DNA of 32,639 nucleotides from Rhodoferax sp. Its GTDB lineage: Bacteria > Pseudomonadota > Gammaproteobacteria > Burkholderiales > Burkholderiaceae_C. Under the pieces are notes generated by a model that searched no databases, was not told where the DNA came from, and was given only the letters and a program-made list of their open reading frames with translations. Of this stretch, positions 1 to 7,862 are shown one piece after another. Each line of letters opens with the position of its first letter. The stretch's first letter is position 1. The position numbers and the translations under genes were made by a program. The DNA lies in contig JAUSNJ010000197.1 of NCBI GenBank assembly GCA_030645355.1, positions 1-32,639 of the forward strand, given 5' to 3'.

Positions 1-252
1 CTGGAACACCATGCCAACCTTGCTGCGCAGTTTTGGCAGGTTGGTCGTGGGGGCCTGCAACTCGGTGCCGTCCACAAAGATTTTGCCCTGTTGCACCGGT
101 TCCAGGCCATTGACGGTCTTGATGAGGGTGGATTTGCCGGAACCCGACGGGCCGCAAACCACCACGACGTCGCCTTTTGAAATGGTGACCGAGCAATTGT
201 TCAGAACCTGAACCGGACCGTACCACTTGGAGATGTTGTCAATCTTGATCAT
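1..252 (-). CDS. gltL: Amino-acid ABC transporter ATP-binding protein, GltL type (partial, 3' end off window)
   Basis: This is the ATPase subunit that powers uptake of glutamate/aspartate-type polar amino acids through the permeases encoded just upstream. The 84 visible codons start at the ATG at 252 and run off the left edge. They read MIKIDNISKWYG, followed by a perfect Walker A, GPSGSGKST, at about residues 32-40, and end at the Q-loop (VGMVFQ), so the signature and Walker B motifs are outside the window. It is the last gene of gltI-J-K-L, 29 bp after gltK. Substrate is inferred from the companion binding protein. GlnQ/HisP-like relatives cannot be excluded on the visible part alone, but the operon context favours GltL. 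Confidence 0.9.
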   Translation of the reverse strand, partial: MIKIDNISKWYGPVQVLNNCSVTISKGDVVVVCGPSGSGKSTLIKTVNGLEPVQQGKIFVDGTELQAPTTNLPKLRSKVGMVFQ

Positions 253-281
253 GGGATGTATTCGAATGGGTTAGCGGGGGG

Positions 282-950
282 TCAGCGGATGATGGCGATC
301 TTGTTCTGCAGGCGCTTGACCAGCACCGACAGCCCAAAACAGACCGCAAAGTACACGATGGCAGCCAGGATGTAGGCCTCCTCCGGGCGGCCGTAGATCT
401 TGCCTGCCGTAACAAAGCCCTTCAGCAGGTCATAGGCGCCGATGGCATACACCAGCGACGTGTCCTGGAACAGGATGATGGTTTGCGTCAGCAGCACCGG
501 CAACATGTTGCGGAAGGCTTGCGGCAACACCACCAGACGCATGTTTTGCGAATAGGTCATACCCAGTGCCTGTCCGGCATGGACTTGGCCCCGTGGAATG
601 GACTGGATGCCAGCACGCATGATTTCGCTGAAGTACGCGGCTTCGAACGCGATAAACGTAACGGTCGCTGACAGTTCAGCCCCCACGGGACGTCCGGTGA
701 TCAAGGGAACCAGCAGGAAGAACCACAGGATCACCATGACCAGCGGTACGCTGCGCATGCCATTGACGTAGAAGGTTGCAACCAGGGTCAATGGCTTGAT
801 GCCAGACAGCCGCATCAGGGCCAGCACGGTGCCAAACAGGATGCCGCCCAGTGTTGCGACGATGGTCAGATTGACGCTGAACATGAAGCCGCCCAGCACA
901 AACTTGCTGATGATGTCCCAGCTGACGAAAGTAAGGTCGAGTCCACCCAT
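282..950 (-). CDS. gltK: Glutamate/aspartate ABC transporter permease GltK
   Basis: A polar-amino-acid ABC permease of the HisM/GlnP family, 222 aa against about 224 in E. coli GltK. It has hydrophobic segments near residues 17-45, 60-85 and 180-210, and the conserved cytoplasmic EAA-type loop around 'GIQSIPRGQVHAGQALGM', which docks with the ATPase. The start ATG lies one base after the gltJ stop codon, so translation is probably coupled. It pairs with GltJ as a membrane heterodimer. The ATG at 950 is the natural start because the protein then begins MGGLDLTFVSWD just ahead of the first membrane segment. The family is certain; the exact substrate is inferred. Confidence 0.92.
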   Translation of the reverse strand: MGGLDLTFVSWDIISKFVLGGFMFSVNLTIVATLGGILFGTVLALMRLSGIKPLTLVATFYVNGMRSVPLVMVILWFFLLVPLITGRPVGAELSATVTFIAFEAAYFSEIMRAGIQSIPRGQVHAGQALGMTYSQNMRLVVLPQAFRNMLPVLLTQTIILFQDTSLVYAIGAYDLLKGFVTAGKIYGRPEEAYILAAIVYFAVCFGLSVLVKRLQNKIAIIR

Positions 951-951
951 A

Positions 952-1677
952 TCAGTGCCCCCCGCCTACGCCACCGGCGACGACATAGCCCGGAATCTGA
1001 ACCTTCTTTTCCACAAAGGCCATGGCACGGTTGACGGCAAATGCAGAGATGGCATACAGACCGGTCACCGCGATGTAGATCTCGATGCCGCGCGAGGTTT
1101 CTTCTTGCGCCTGCATGGCGAACATGGTGAGTTCGGCGATGGACACGGCAAAAGCGACCGATGAATTTTTCAATAGGTTCATGGATTCGCTGGTCAGTGG
1201 CGGCAGGATGATGCGAAACGCCATGGGCAAAATCACATAACGGGAGGTGTGCGTGGTGGTAAACCCCAGGGCCATACCGGCGTAGCGCTGCCCCTTGGGC
1301 AGCGCCTGTATGCCGGCACGCACCTGCTCGGCGATACGCGCCGAGGTAAAAAAGCCCAGCGCAAACACCACGAGCACAAAACTCGGAATGCCTTGCATGA
1401 CCGGGAAGATTTTGGGCACCACGAAGTACCACAGGAAAATTTGCACCAGCAGCGGGATATTGCGAAACAGTTCAACCCATACATTGGCCATGCGCACCAG
1501 CCACGGGCTGTTGGGCAGTGTGCGCAGCGTCCCGATGAGGGCACCAACCACCATGGCGATAACCCAGGCACTACCGGCCACCGACAGGGTCCAGCCCCAC
1601 GCGTCCATCATCCACTGAAGGTAGGTTCTCCCCCCGCTGCCGTCGTCATTGAGAAATACCTGCCAATCCCACGCCAT
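952..1677 (-). CDS. gltJ: Glutamate/aspartate ABC transporter permease GltJ
   Basis: The second permease of the importer, 241 aa from the ATG at 1677 (MAWDWQVFLNDD). A longer frame opens at 1719, but the 1677 ATG has a GGGAGAG Shine-Dalgarno just upstream and matches the N-terminus usual for GltJ. Membrane segments are visible around residues 28-50, 65-90 and 190-215. The EAA loop reads 'AGIQALPKGQRYAGMALG'. Its C-terminus abuts gltK. It is separated from gltI by a 135-bp spacer holding two hairpins, the arrangement by which binding-protein mRNA is often kept in excess over permease mRNA. Confidence 0.93.
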   Translation of the reverse strand: MAWDWQVFLNDDGSGGRTYLQWMMDAWGWTLSVAGSAWVIAMVVGALIGTLRTLPNSPWLVRMANVWVELFRNIPLLVQIFLWYFVVPKIFPVMQGIPSFVLVVFALGFFTSARIAEQVRAGIQALPKGQRYAGMALGFTTTHTSRYVILPMAFRIILPPLTSESMNLLKNSSVAFAVSIAELTMFAMQAQEETSRGIEIYIAVTGLYAISAFAVNRAMAFVEKKVQIPGYVVAGGVGGGH

Positions 1678-1729
1678 AGAAGACTCTCCCGATCTAGATT
1701 TTCCTGGGGTGTCACGCACCCGCGAGATT

Positions 1730-1747
1730 ACGCCATTTCAATGGCGT
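1730..1747 (-). other. Small inverted repeat in the gltI-gltJ spacer
   Basis: ACGCCATT-TC-AATGGCGT is a perfect 8-bp inverted repeat with a 2-nt loop. It lies between the larger terminator-like hairpin and the gltJ start. It can form a second RNA hairpin in the gltIJKL transcript and may protect the 3' end or modulate read-through. Function is inferred only. Confidence 0.45.
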
Positions 1748-1760
1748 GCGGCTGAAAGAA

Positions 1761-1788
1761 ACCCGCATCAGATGGATCTGATGCGGGT
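1761..1788 (-). terminator. Intercistronic hairpin / attenuator between gltI and gltJ
   Basis: A perfect 13-bp inverted repeat (ACCCGCATCAGAT, 2-nt loop GG, ATCTGATGCGGGT) lies 23 bp past the gltI stop. On the transcribed (minus) strand it is followed by TTCTTTC, a short U-rich run. This fits a partial rho-independent terminator or mRNA-stabilising stem that gives more binding protein than permease. The T-run is short, so read-through into gltJKL is expected. Confidence 0.7.
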
Positions 1789-1811
1789 GTTCAGGAGCCG
1801 TCAAACCGCCA

Positions 1812-2723
1812 TTACTTCTTGGCGTAGTCTTCCATCGGCTTGTCGTTCAGGTTAGCCCAGGCTGCCTTGGTAGTTTCGCTGGCAGGCAAACCGACCCTGG
1901 TGTTCTTGGGTGGAATGGGCTGCACGAACCATTTGTCGTACACCTTGGCCAATTCACCGGACTTTTGCATTTCACGGATCGTGTCATCCGCCAGCTTTTT
2001 GAAAGCAGCATCGTCCTTGCGCATCATGATGGCGATGGGTTCCACGCTCAGGACTTCACCCACAATCTTAAAGTCGGCAGGGTTTTTGGCTGTGGCGATG
2101 TTGCCCGCCAGAATCTGGCCATCCATGACAAAGGCCTCAGCGCGGCCGGATTCCAGCAGCAGGAAGCTGTCAGAGTGGTCTTTGCCAAACACTTCCTTGA
2201 AGTCGATGCCTGCTGCACGTTCGTTCTTGCGCAGTGTCTGCACTGAAGTGGTGCCTGTCGTGGTGGCAACGTTTTTGTCTTTGAGTTGGGCGATCGATGT
2301 GATACCGGAGTTGGCTTTGACCGCGATGCGCACTTCTTCCACATAGGTGGTCACCGCAAAGGACACATCCTTCTGGCGTGTGGCATTGTTGGTGGTGGAG
2401 CCGCACTCAATATCGACCGTGCCGTTTTGCACCAAAGGAATGCGGTTTTGGGACGTAACGGGCAGGTATTTGATTTCCAGTTTCTTGCCGGCAGCCTTCT
2501 CGAGGTTGGCCACAATGCGTTGGCAAATCTCGACGTGGTAGCCCACGTACTTGCCGTCACCCAAGGTGTACGACAACGCGCCGGACGAGTCACGCACGCC
2601 CATGGTGATGGTGCCAGACGCCTTGACCTTGGCGATGGTATCGACCGCCTGTGCTTGCGCAGCGAGGGGAATCAGAGTGGCAGCAACAGTAGCAGCGGCG
2701 ATGGCAAACAGATGTTTTTTCAT
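1812..2723 (-). CDS. gltI: Glutamate/aspartate periplasmic binding protein GltI
   Basis: A periplasmic solute-binding protein (family 3), 303 aa against about 302 in E. coli GltI. The start is the ATG at 2723, which gives a signal peptide (MKKHLFAIAAATVAATLIPLAAQAQA, cleaved near residue 25). The in-frame extension up to 2858 lacks any signal-peptide logic and is rejected. Visible family features include 'TITMGVRDSSGALSYTLGDG', the 'VDIECGSTTNNATR' ligand-pocket segment, and 'TGTTSVQTLR'. The C-terminus reads 'DKWFVQPIPPKN', typical of GltI/DEBP. It is the first gene of gltI-J-K-L and is followed by a strong hairpin. It captures glutamate/aspartate in the periplasm; the substrate is family-based. 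Confidence 0.93.
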   Translation of the reverse strand: MKKHLFAIAAATVAATLIPLAAQAQAVDTIAKVKASGTITMGVRDSSGALSYTLGDGKYVGYHVEICQRIVANLEKAAGKKLEIKYLPVTSQNRIPLVQNGTVDIECGSTTNNATRQKDVSFAVTTYVEEVRIAVKANSGITSIAQLKDKNVATTTGTTSVQTLRKNERAAGIDFKEVFGKDHSDSFLLLESGRAEAFVMDGQILAGNIATAKNPADFKIVGEVLSVEPIAIMMRKDDAAFKKLADDTIREMQKSGELAKVYDKWFVQPIPPKNTRVGLPASETTKAAWANLNDKPMEDYAKK

Positions 2724-3035
2724 GTCATGTCCTAATTGATCTTCGGTTGATGTTGAATCGAAAGCGGATAACGTGTTGCAAAAACGTGTCCGGAACCAAC
2801 CCGGTGATGGTAGTACTTTGTCGGCCGACAGACCCATGGGTTTACACGGGGACATCATGCAAAATTCGCATACCCCATTTCAGGAGCGGTTCCGGGCAGG
2901 ACTCTGAGACAACGCAATTTTTATGCCGCACGGGTCACACAGGCGACTGGATTGGGACTTTGTTGGGGCCTTCCCGGATGCGGTTGCTACGCTGGCACGC
3001 TAGTCTTGCGGGGTCACTTAGTCTGAGGAGTTTCG
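2724..3035. promoter_or_regulatory. Divergent intergenic region gltI / acyl-CoA ligase
   Basis: These 312 bp separate two divergent transcription units and must hold both promoters. A perfect 12-bp palindrome, TGTCGGCCGACA, lies at 2819-2830. No convincing -35/-10 pair stands out on either strand. Near the plus-strand gene, GAGGAG at 3025-3030 is a good Shine-Dalgarno for the GTG at 3036. I see no small gene here. Confidence 0.5.
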
Positions 3036-4727
3036 GTGCGCGCCCATTTCAAATACTGGCCCAAGCGGCTACCCCACGCCATCACTGTTCCCGCCACGTC
3101 GCTGTGGGACAACCTGGAGACCAGCGCCCGGCGCTACCCCGACAAGGCCGCGCTGGTGTTCTTCGGCACGGTGCTGACCTACGCGCAATTGCTACAAAAA
3201 GCAGAGCAGCTCGCGCAGTGTTTGCGAGGGCTGGGGGTCCAAAAGGCTGACAGGGTCGTGCTGTGCATGCAGAACTGCCCGCAGCTGATCATTGCGCACT
3301 TTGCCATCCTGCGGGCCAACGCCGTGGTGGTGCCGGTCAACCCGATGAACCGCGCCGAGGAACTCAAACACTACATCACCGACCCCGATGCCAGGGTCGC
3401 CATCACCACCGCCGATCTGGCGGCCGAACTGGCCCGCGCCAGCGACGCGCTGGCACCCAGGGACCGACTGGCCCATCTGGTCGTGACGCACTTCACCGAT
3501 GCGTTTGACGCCGGAGTGGTGGGCGACGACGCGCCGCCCGCAGCCTGGAACGAGTGGCTGCTGACGCGCCACCCATTGCCCGCGCTGGCCGACGGACAAG
3601 TCATGGATTGGAATCAAGCCCTGGCCGCCGCCGGCGGCTTGCCGGAACTGCAAGTCGGCCCCGCCGACCTGGCCATCCTGCCCTACACCAGCGGCACCAC
3701 CGGCTTGCCCAAGGGCTGCATGCACCCTCACAGCAGCATCATGCACAATGCCGTGGCCAGCGCACTGTGGGGTAACGGCTGCGCCGAAAACGTGGTGCTG
3801 GTGGTGGTGCCCATGTTCCACATCACCGGCATGGTCAGCGTCATGCACACCAGCATTCGCGGTGGCGCCACGCTGGTCGTGATGCCGCGCTGGGACCGCG
3901 ACCTGGCCGGGCGGCTGATCTCGCGCTGGAAGGTCACGCACTGGACCAACATCCCCACGATGGTGATCGACCTCATGGCCAGCCCCCACTTCGGCAGCTA
4001 CGACCTGTCCAGCATGACCTATATTGGCGGGGGCGGCGCCGCCATGCCGCAGGCCGTGGCCCAGCGCCTGCTGGAGCAGTTTGACCTGCGCTACGTGGAA
4101 GGTTATGGGCTGACCGAAACGGCTGCGCCCTCCCACGCCAACCCGCCCGACGCACCCAAGCAGCAGTGCCTGGGCATTCCGTTCATGGGCACGGACGCCC
4201 GCGTCATCGACCCCGACACCTTGCAGGAAATGCCGGTGGGCGAAGCCGGTGAAATCGTCATCCATGGGCCAGAGGTTTTTCTGGGCTACTGGAAGCGGCC
4301 CGACGCCACCGAGGCGGCTTTCATCGACATCGACGGCAAGCGCTTCTTCCGTTCCGGCGACCTGGGCCGGGTCGACGAAGACGGCTACTTCTTCCTGACC
4401 GATCGCCTCAAACGCATGATCAATGCCTCTGGCTTCAAGGTCTGGCCGGCCGAGGTGGAGGCATTGATGTACCGCCACCCCGCTATCCAGGAGGCCTGCA
4501 TCATCTCCACCCCCGACAGCTACCGGGGCGAATCGGTCAAGGCGGTCGTCGTCTTGCGGTCCACCCACAAGGACTTGGTGACCGAGCAGAACATCATCGA
4601 CTGGTGCCGTGAGAACATGGCGGTCTACAAGGTGCCGCGCGTGGTCCAGTTCGTCACCGCACTGCCCAAGAGTGGTGCGGGTAAAGTCATGTGGCGCAGC
4701 CTGCAGGAGGCTGAACAAGGGAACTAG
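3036..4727 (+). CDS. Long-chain fatty-acid--CoA ligase (AMP-forming)
   Basis: An ANL-superfamily enzyme, 563 aa, that activates a carboxylic acid with ATP and then forms the CoA thioester. It has the P-loop YTSGTTGLPKG at residues 217-227, YGLTET at 357-362, the hinge region SGDLGRVDEDGYFFLTDR at 440-457, and the catalytic lysine in 'SGAGKVMWR' (K550). The start is a GTG at 3036 with GAGGAG 5 bp upstream. The N-terminus ('DNLETSARRYPDKAALVFFG') resembles the long-chain acyl-CoA synthetase subgroup, but chain length cannot be read from sequence. It is the first gene of a four-gene run; its TAG is directly followed by the ATG of the channel gene. Confidence 0.9.
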   Translation: MRAHFKYWPKRLPHAITVPATSLWDNLETSARRYPDKAALVFFGTVLTYAQLLQKAEQLAQCLRGLGVQKADRVVLCMQNCPQLIIAHFAILRANAVVVPVNPMNRAEELKHYITDPDARVAITTADLAAELARASDALAPRDRLAHLVVTHFTDAFDAGVVGDDAPPAAWNEWLLTRHPLPALADGQVMDWNQALAAAGGLPELQVGPADLAILPYTSGTTGLPKGCMHPHSSIMHNAVASALWGNGCAENVVLVVVPMFHITGMVSVMHTSIRGGATLVVMPRWDRDLAGRLISRWKVTHWTNIPTMVIDLMASPHFGSYDLSSMTYIGGGGAAMPQAVAQRLLEQFDLRYVEGYGLTETAAPSHANPPDAPKQQCLGIPFMGTDARVIDPDTLQEMPVGEAGEIVIHGPEVFLGYWKRPDATEAAFIDIDGKRFFRSGDLGRVDEDGYFFLTDRLKRMINASGFKVWPAEVEALMYRHPAIQEACIISTPDSYRGESVKAVVVLRSTHKDLVTEQNIIDWCRENMAVYKVPRVVQFVTALPKSGAGKVMWRSLQEAEQGN

Positions 4728-5606
4728 ATGACCACTGCCACGACGGATCAACTGGGTAAGCCGCTGGACGGTTGGCGGCTGCGGCTGTACACCGTCATCT
4801 TCGAGGCCGATACCCGGGCCGGCCGGCTGTTTGACCAGTGGCTGATTGCTGTCATCCTGGCCAGCGTGCTGGTGGTCATGCTGGACAGCGTGCAGGGCCT
4901 GGGCGATGGCTACCAACTGACCTTTACTGTTCTGGAGTGGCTGTTCACTGCCGCGTTCACACTGGAATACGTCGCACGCCTAACTTGCGTGCGGCATCCC
5001 GCACGTTATGCGCTGAGTTTCTACGGCCTAATCGACCTGGCCGCCTTGTTGCCCACCTACGTGGCCTTGTTTGTGCCCGAAGTGCATGCGCTGATCGACG
5101 TGCGCGTGCTGCGTCTGCTGCGCGTATTCCGCGTCTTCAAGCTCACCGCTTACATGACGGAATTCCAGTCGCTGGGGGCCGCGCTACGGGCCAGCCGACG
5201 CAAAATTTTGGTGTTTTTGTCGGCCGTTTTGATGATTGTGCTGGTGGTGGGCACACTGATGTATGTGGTCGAGGGGCCAGCCAACGGCTTCACCAGCATC
5301 CCCACTTCGGTGTACTGGGCCATCACCACGATGACCACTGTGGGCTTTGGCGACATCACGCCCAAGACGGACCTTGGGCGCCTGATCGCGTCGGCCATGA
5401 TGCTGCTGGGTTGGGGTACCCTGGCCGTGCCCACCGGCATCGTGACCGCCGAGATGACCTCCCAGCGCCACCAGGCCCCACCCACCACGCGGACCTGCCA
5501 CGAGTGCCTGACAGAGGGGCATTCACCGGACGCCAACTTTTGCCTGCATTGCGGGGCAAAATTGCCTGCCTACCAAACCCATCGACCCGGAGACAACCAT
5601 GTTTGA
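4728..5606 (+). CDS. Voltage-gated K+ channel (Kv/ion_trans type) with C-terminal zinc ribbon
   Basis: A six-transmembrane potassium channel, 292 aa. S1 is near residues 37-55, S2 near 66-84, S3 near 97-114. S4 is arginine-rich, with an R/K at every third position in 'DVRVLRLLRVFRVFK' (124-138). S5 is near 158-180. The pore helix and selectivity filter read TTVGFGD at 203-209, and S6 is near 215-240. After S6 comes a short cytoplasmic tail with CHEC (257-260) and CLHC (272-275), a zinc-ribbon pair, where many bacterial channels carry a coiled coil or RCK domain. The ATG immediately follows the ligase stop, and the 3' end overlaps the next gene by 8 bp. Potassium selectivity is firm; the role of the ribbon is unknown. 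Confidence 0.9.
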   Translation: MTTATTDQLGKPLDGWRLRLYTVIFEADTRAGRLFDQWLIAVILASVLVVMLDSVQGLGDGYQLTFTVLEWLFTAAFTLEYVARLTCVRHPARYALSFYGLIDLAALLPTYVALFVPEVHALIDVRVLRLLRVFRVFKLTAYMTEFQSLGAALRASRRKILVFLSAVLMIVLVVGTLMYVVEGPANGFTSIPTSVYWAITTMTTVGFGDITPKTDLGRLIASAMMLLGWGTLAVPTGIVTAEMTSQRHQAPPTTRTCHECLTEGHSPDANFCLHCGAKLPAYQTHRPGDNHV

Positions 5607-6636
5607 AACCGCCATCGCGGGCAGCTTGCCCAAACCCTCCTGGCTCTCGGAGACCGAGAAGCTCTGGCCCCAATGGAAGCTGGCCGGAGCCGAGTTGCAG
5701 CAGGCCAAGGCAGACGCCACACTGCTGTGGATCAAGGCCCAGGAGGATGCCGGGCTGGACATCGTCGGTGACGGCGAGCAAAGCCGCCAGCACTTTGTGC
5801 ACGGCTTTCTGGAACAAGTCGAGGGCATCGACTTCGAACACAAGGTCGAGATGGGCATCCGCAATGACCGCTACAAGGCCATGGTGCCCCAGGTGGTGGC
5901 GCCGCTGCGGCTCAAAGGCCGGGTGCACGCGTTCGAGGCGCAACTGGCCCGCGCCCACACCACCAGGAAGCTCAAATTCACCTTGCCCGGCCCGCTGACG
6001 ATTGTGGATACGGTGGCCGACAACTACTACGGCGACCGCCGGAAGATGGCCTTCGCCTTTGCCGAGTTGCTGAACCAGGAGGCCCTGGCCCTGGAGGCGG
6101 ATGGCGTGGACATCATCCAGTTTGACGAGCCGGCCTTCAATGTCTACATGAAGGATGCCGCCGACTGGGGCGTGCAGGCGCTGGAGATCGCGGCCAGGGG
6201 GCTCAAGTGCACGACTGCCGTGCACATCTGCTACGGCTATGGCATCAAGGCCAATACCGACTGGAAGGAGACCCTGGGCCAGGAGTGGCGCCAATACGCG
6301 CAGATTTTCCCCGCGCTGGCGGCCAGTTCCATCCAGCAGATCAGCCTGGAGTGCTACCACTCGCACGTGCCGCCCGAGATGATGGACCTGCTCAAGGGCA
6401 AGGATGTGATGGTGGGTGTCATCGACGTCGCCAGCGATGTCATCGAAACACCCGAGCAGGTCGCCGACACCATCGGCATGGCCCTGCAGCATGTGCCCAA
6501 GGAACGCCTGTTCCCCTGCACCAATTGCGGCCTGGCCCCCATGAGCCGCGAGGTGGCGCTCAAGAAGCTGGAGGCCCTGGCACAGGGTGCCGCCCTGGCC
6601 CGAGCGCGCTACGCCGAAGCAGGAGCCTGCGAGTGA
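5599..6636 (+). CDS. MetE C-terminal-domain-like methyltransferase (cobalamin-independent methionine synthase family)
   Basis: A 345-aa single-domain COG0620 protein, half the length of a classical MetE (about 750 aa) because it lacks the N-terminal barrel. Zinc ligands expected for the family are visible: H209 and C211 ('HICYG'), E251 ('LECYHSH') and a cysteine in 'CTNCGL' (307-312). 'DEPAF' at 176-180 corresponds to the catalytic acidic motif. Such proteins transfer alkyl groups to a thiol. Homocysteine is the usual acceptor, but the family also includes epoxyalkane:CoM transferases, so substrate is open. It overlaps the channel gene by 8 bp and the next gene by 4 bp (GTGA). No DUF1852 partner (MesX) is adjacent. 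Confidence 0.85.
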   Translation: MFETAIAGSLPKPSWLSETEKLWPQWKLAGAELQQAKADATLLWIKAQEDAGLDIVGDGEQSRQHFVHGFLEQVEGIDFEHKVEMGIRNDRYKAMVPQVVAPLRLKGRVHAFEAQLARAHTTRKLKFTLPGPLTIVDTVADNYYGDRRKMAFAFAELLNQEALALEADGVDIIQFDEPAFNVYMKDAADWGVQALEIAARGLKCTTAVHICYGYGIKANTDWKETLGQEWRQYAQIFPALAASSIQQISLECYHSHVPPEMMDLLKGKDVMVGVIDVASDVIETPEQVADTIGMALQHVPKERLFPCTNCGLAPMSREVALKKLEALAQGAALARARYAEAGACE

Positions 6637-7838
6637 CGACTACACAACAACTCCCATTGGGTTCAGCCAAGGACTTGGGCTTTTGCCCGCAGCGCACCCG
6701 CCGATTGGTGGAGGTACTACAAGCCGAGGTCACCAAGGCCCGCCTGCCTGGCGCCGTGGCGCTGATCGCGCGGCGCGGCCAGGTGCTGCTGCATGAGACC
6801 ATCGGCCAGCAGGATCCGGTGGCAGGTGTTCCCATGGGGCTGGACTCGATCTTCCGCATCTACTCGATGACCAAGCCGATTGTGTCGGTGGCAGTGATGA
6901 TGCTCATGGAGCGGGGGCGGTTGCTGCTTAGCGACACCGTAGCCCAGCACCTGCCGGAGTTTGCCGACCTCAAACTCACCACCCACATCAGCGGCCACTC
7001 GGTGCAGCACCGCCCGCGCACCGCCCCCACGGTGCAGGACCTGCTGCGCCATACGGCGGGCCTGACCTACGAAATCCTGGGCACCGAGCCCATCCAGCGC
7101 CAGTACGCCCAGGCCCAACTGGCCTCGAGGGACCGCAGCAACCGCGAGTTTGCGCAGGCGCTGGCAGCCATTCCGCTGATGTTCGAGCCCGGCACCGTGT
7201 GGGAATACAGCCGTGCCACCGATCTGCTGGGTGCACTGGTCGAAGTGGTCAGCGGCCAAAGCCTGGGCACTTTCCTGCAAGAGAACATCCTGGGTCCACT
7301 GGGCATGGTGGACACCAGCTTTGTTGTGCCGCCGGACAAGCACCACCGCATTGCAGAGCCGTTTGAGAAAGATCCGGATGGCGGCATCGCGATGCGCCTG
7401 ATCGACGTTCGCCAGAGCGTGGCGCTGGAAGCAGGTGGCGCCGGTCTGGCCTCCACGTCGGCCGACTACGCCCGCTTTCTGCAGTGTCTGTTGAACGGCG
7501 GTGAACTTGATGGCCAGCGCATCCTGAGCAACGCTACCGTACGCTACATGACGACCGACCATCTGGGTGACATCGCCGTGCACCGGGCGGGGCGATCCGG
7601 TGAATTGCTACCTCCGGGGCACGGATTCGGCTTGGGCTTTGCCGTGCGTCTGGACGAGGGCGTTGCGGCACAAGCCGGCTCCAAGGGGCTGTACTACTGG
7701 GGTGGAATTGCAGGCACCACGTTCTTTGTCGACCCGGCCAAAGAGTTCTTTGCCTTGATGATGATCCAGGCTCCGAACCAGCGGGACTACTACCGGCCGC
7801 TGTTTCGCAACCTGGTGTACGCGGCTCTGACGGACTAG
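6633..7838 (+). CDS. Serine hydrolase of the beta-lactamase / class C (PF00144) family
   Basis: This 401-aa hydrolase has a penicillin-binding/EstB-like fold. The catalytic SxxK reads SMTK (78-81), the second motif YSR is at 192-194, and the third-motif region is 'YWGGIAGTTFF' (355-365). 'LLRHTAGLTY' (137-146) is typical of this family. The start is the GTG at 6633, overlapping the previous stop as GTGA with AGGAG 7 bp upstream. A longer frame opening at 6207 is rejected because it reads through the methyltransferase gene. No signal peptide is seen, so it is probably a cytoplasmic esterase, amidase or transesterase rather than an antibiotic-resistance beta-lactamase. Confidence 0.88.
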   Translation: MTTTQQLPLGSAKDLGFCPQRTRRLVEVLQAEVTKARLPGAVALIARRGQVLLHETIGQQDPVAGVPMGLDSIFRIYSMTKPIVSVAVMMLMERGRLLLSDTVAQHLPEFADLKLTTHISGHSVQHRPRTAPTVQDLLRHTAGLTYEILGTEPIQRQYAQAQLASRDRSNREFAQALAAIPLMFEPGTVWEYSRATDLLGALVEVVSGQSLGTFLQENILGPLGMVDTSFVVPPDKHHRIAEPFEKDPDGGIAMRLIDVRQSVALEAGGAGLASTSADYARFLQCLLNGGELDGQRILSNATVRYMTTDHLGDIAVHRAGRSGELLPPGHGFGLGFAVRLDEGVAAQAGSKGLYYWGGIAGTTFFVDPAKEFFALMMIQAPNQRDYYRPLFRNLVYAALTD

Positions 7839-7862
7839 AGCAGGACAGCGAATCGATGGGGA

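Noticed and set aside
3192..4916. Long antisense open frame (574 codons, minus strand) opposite the acyl-CoA ligase
   Set aside because: Its translation is His/Gly/Val/Asp-rich low-quality sequence typical of the antisense of GC-rich codons; the opposite strand encodes a full enzyme with intact motifs.
6207..6632. Possible N-terminal extension of the serine hydrolase
   Set aside because: It reads out of frame through the MetE-like gene; the GTG at 6633 has AGGAG and a GTGA overlap, and the family N-terminus begins there.
6633..7838. Antibiotic-resistance beta-lactamase
   Set aside because: The SxxK and Y-x-S motifs show the fold, but there is no signal peptide and the operon is metabolic; an esterase-like hydrolase is more likely.
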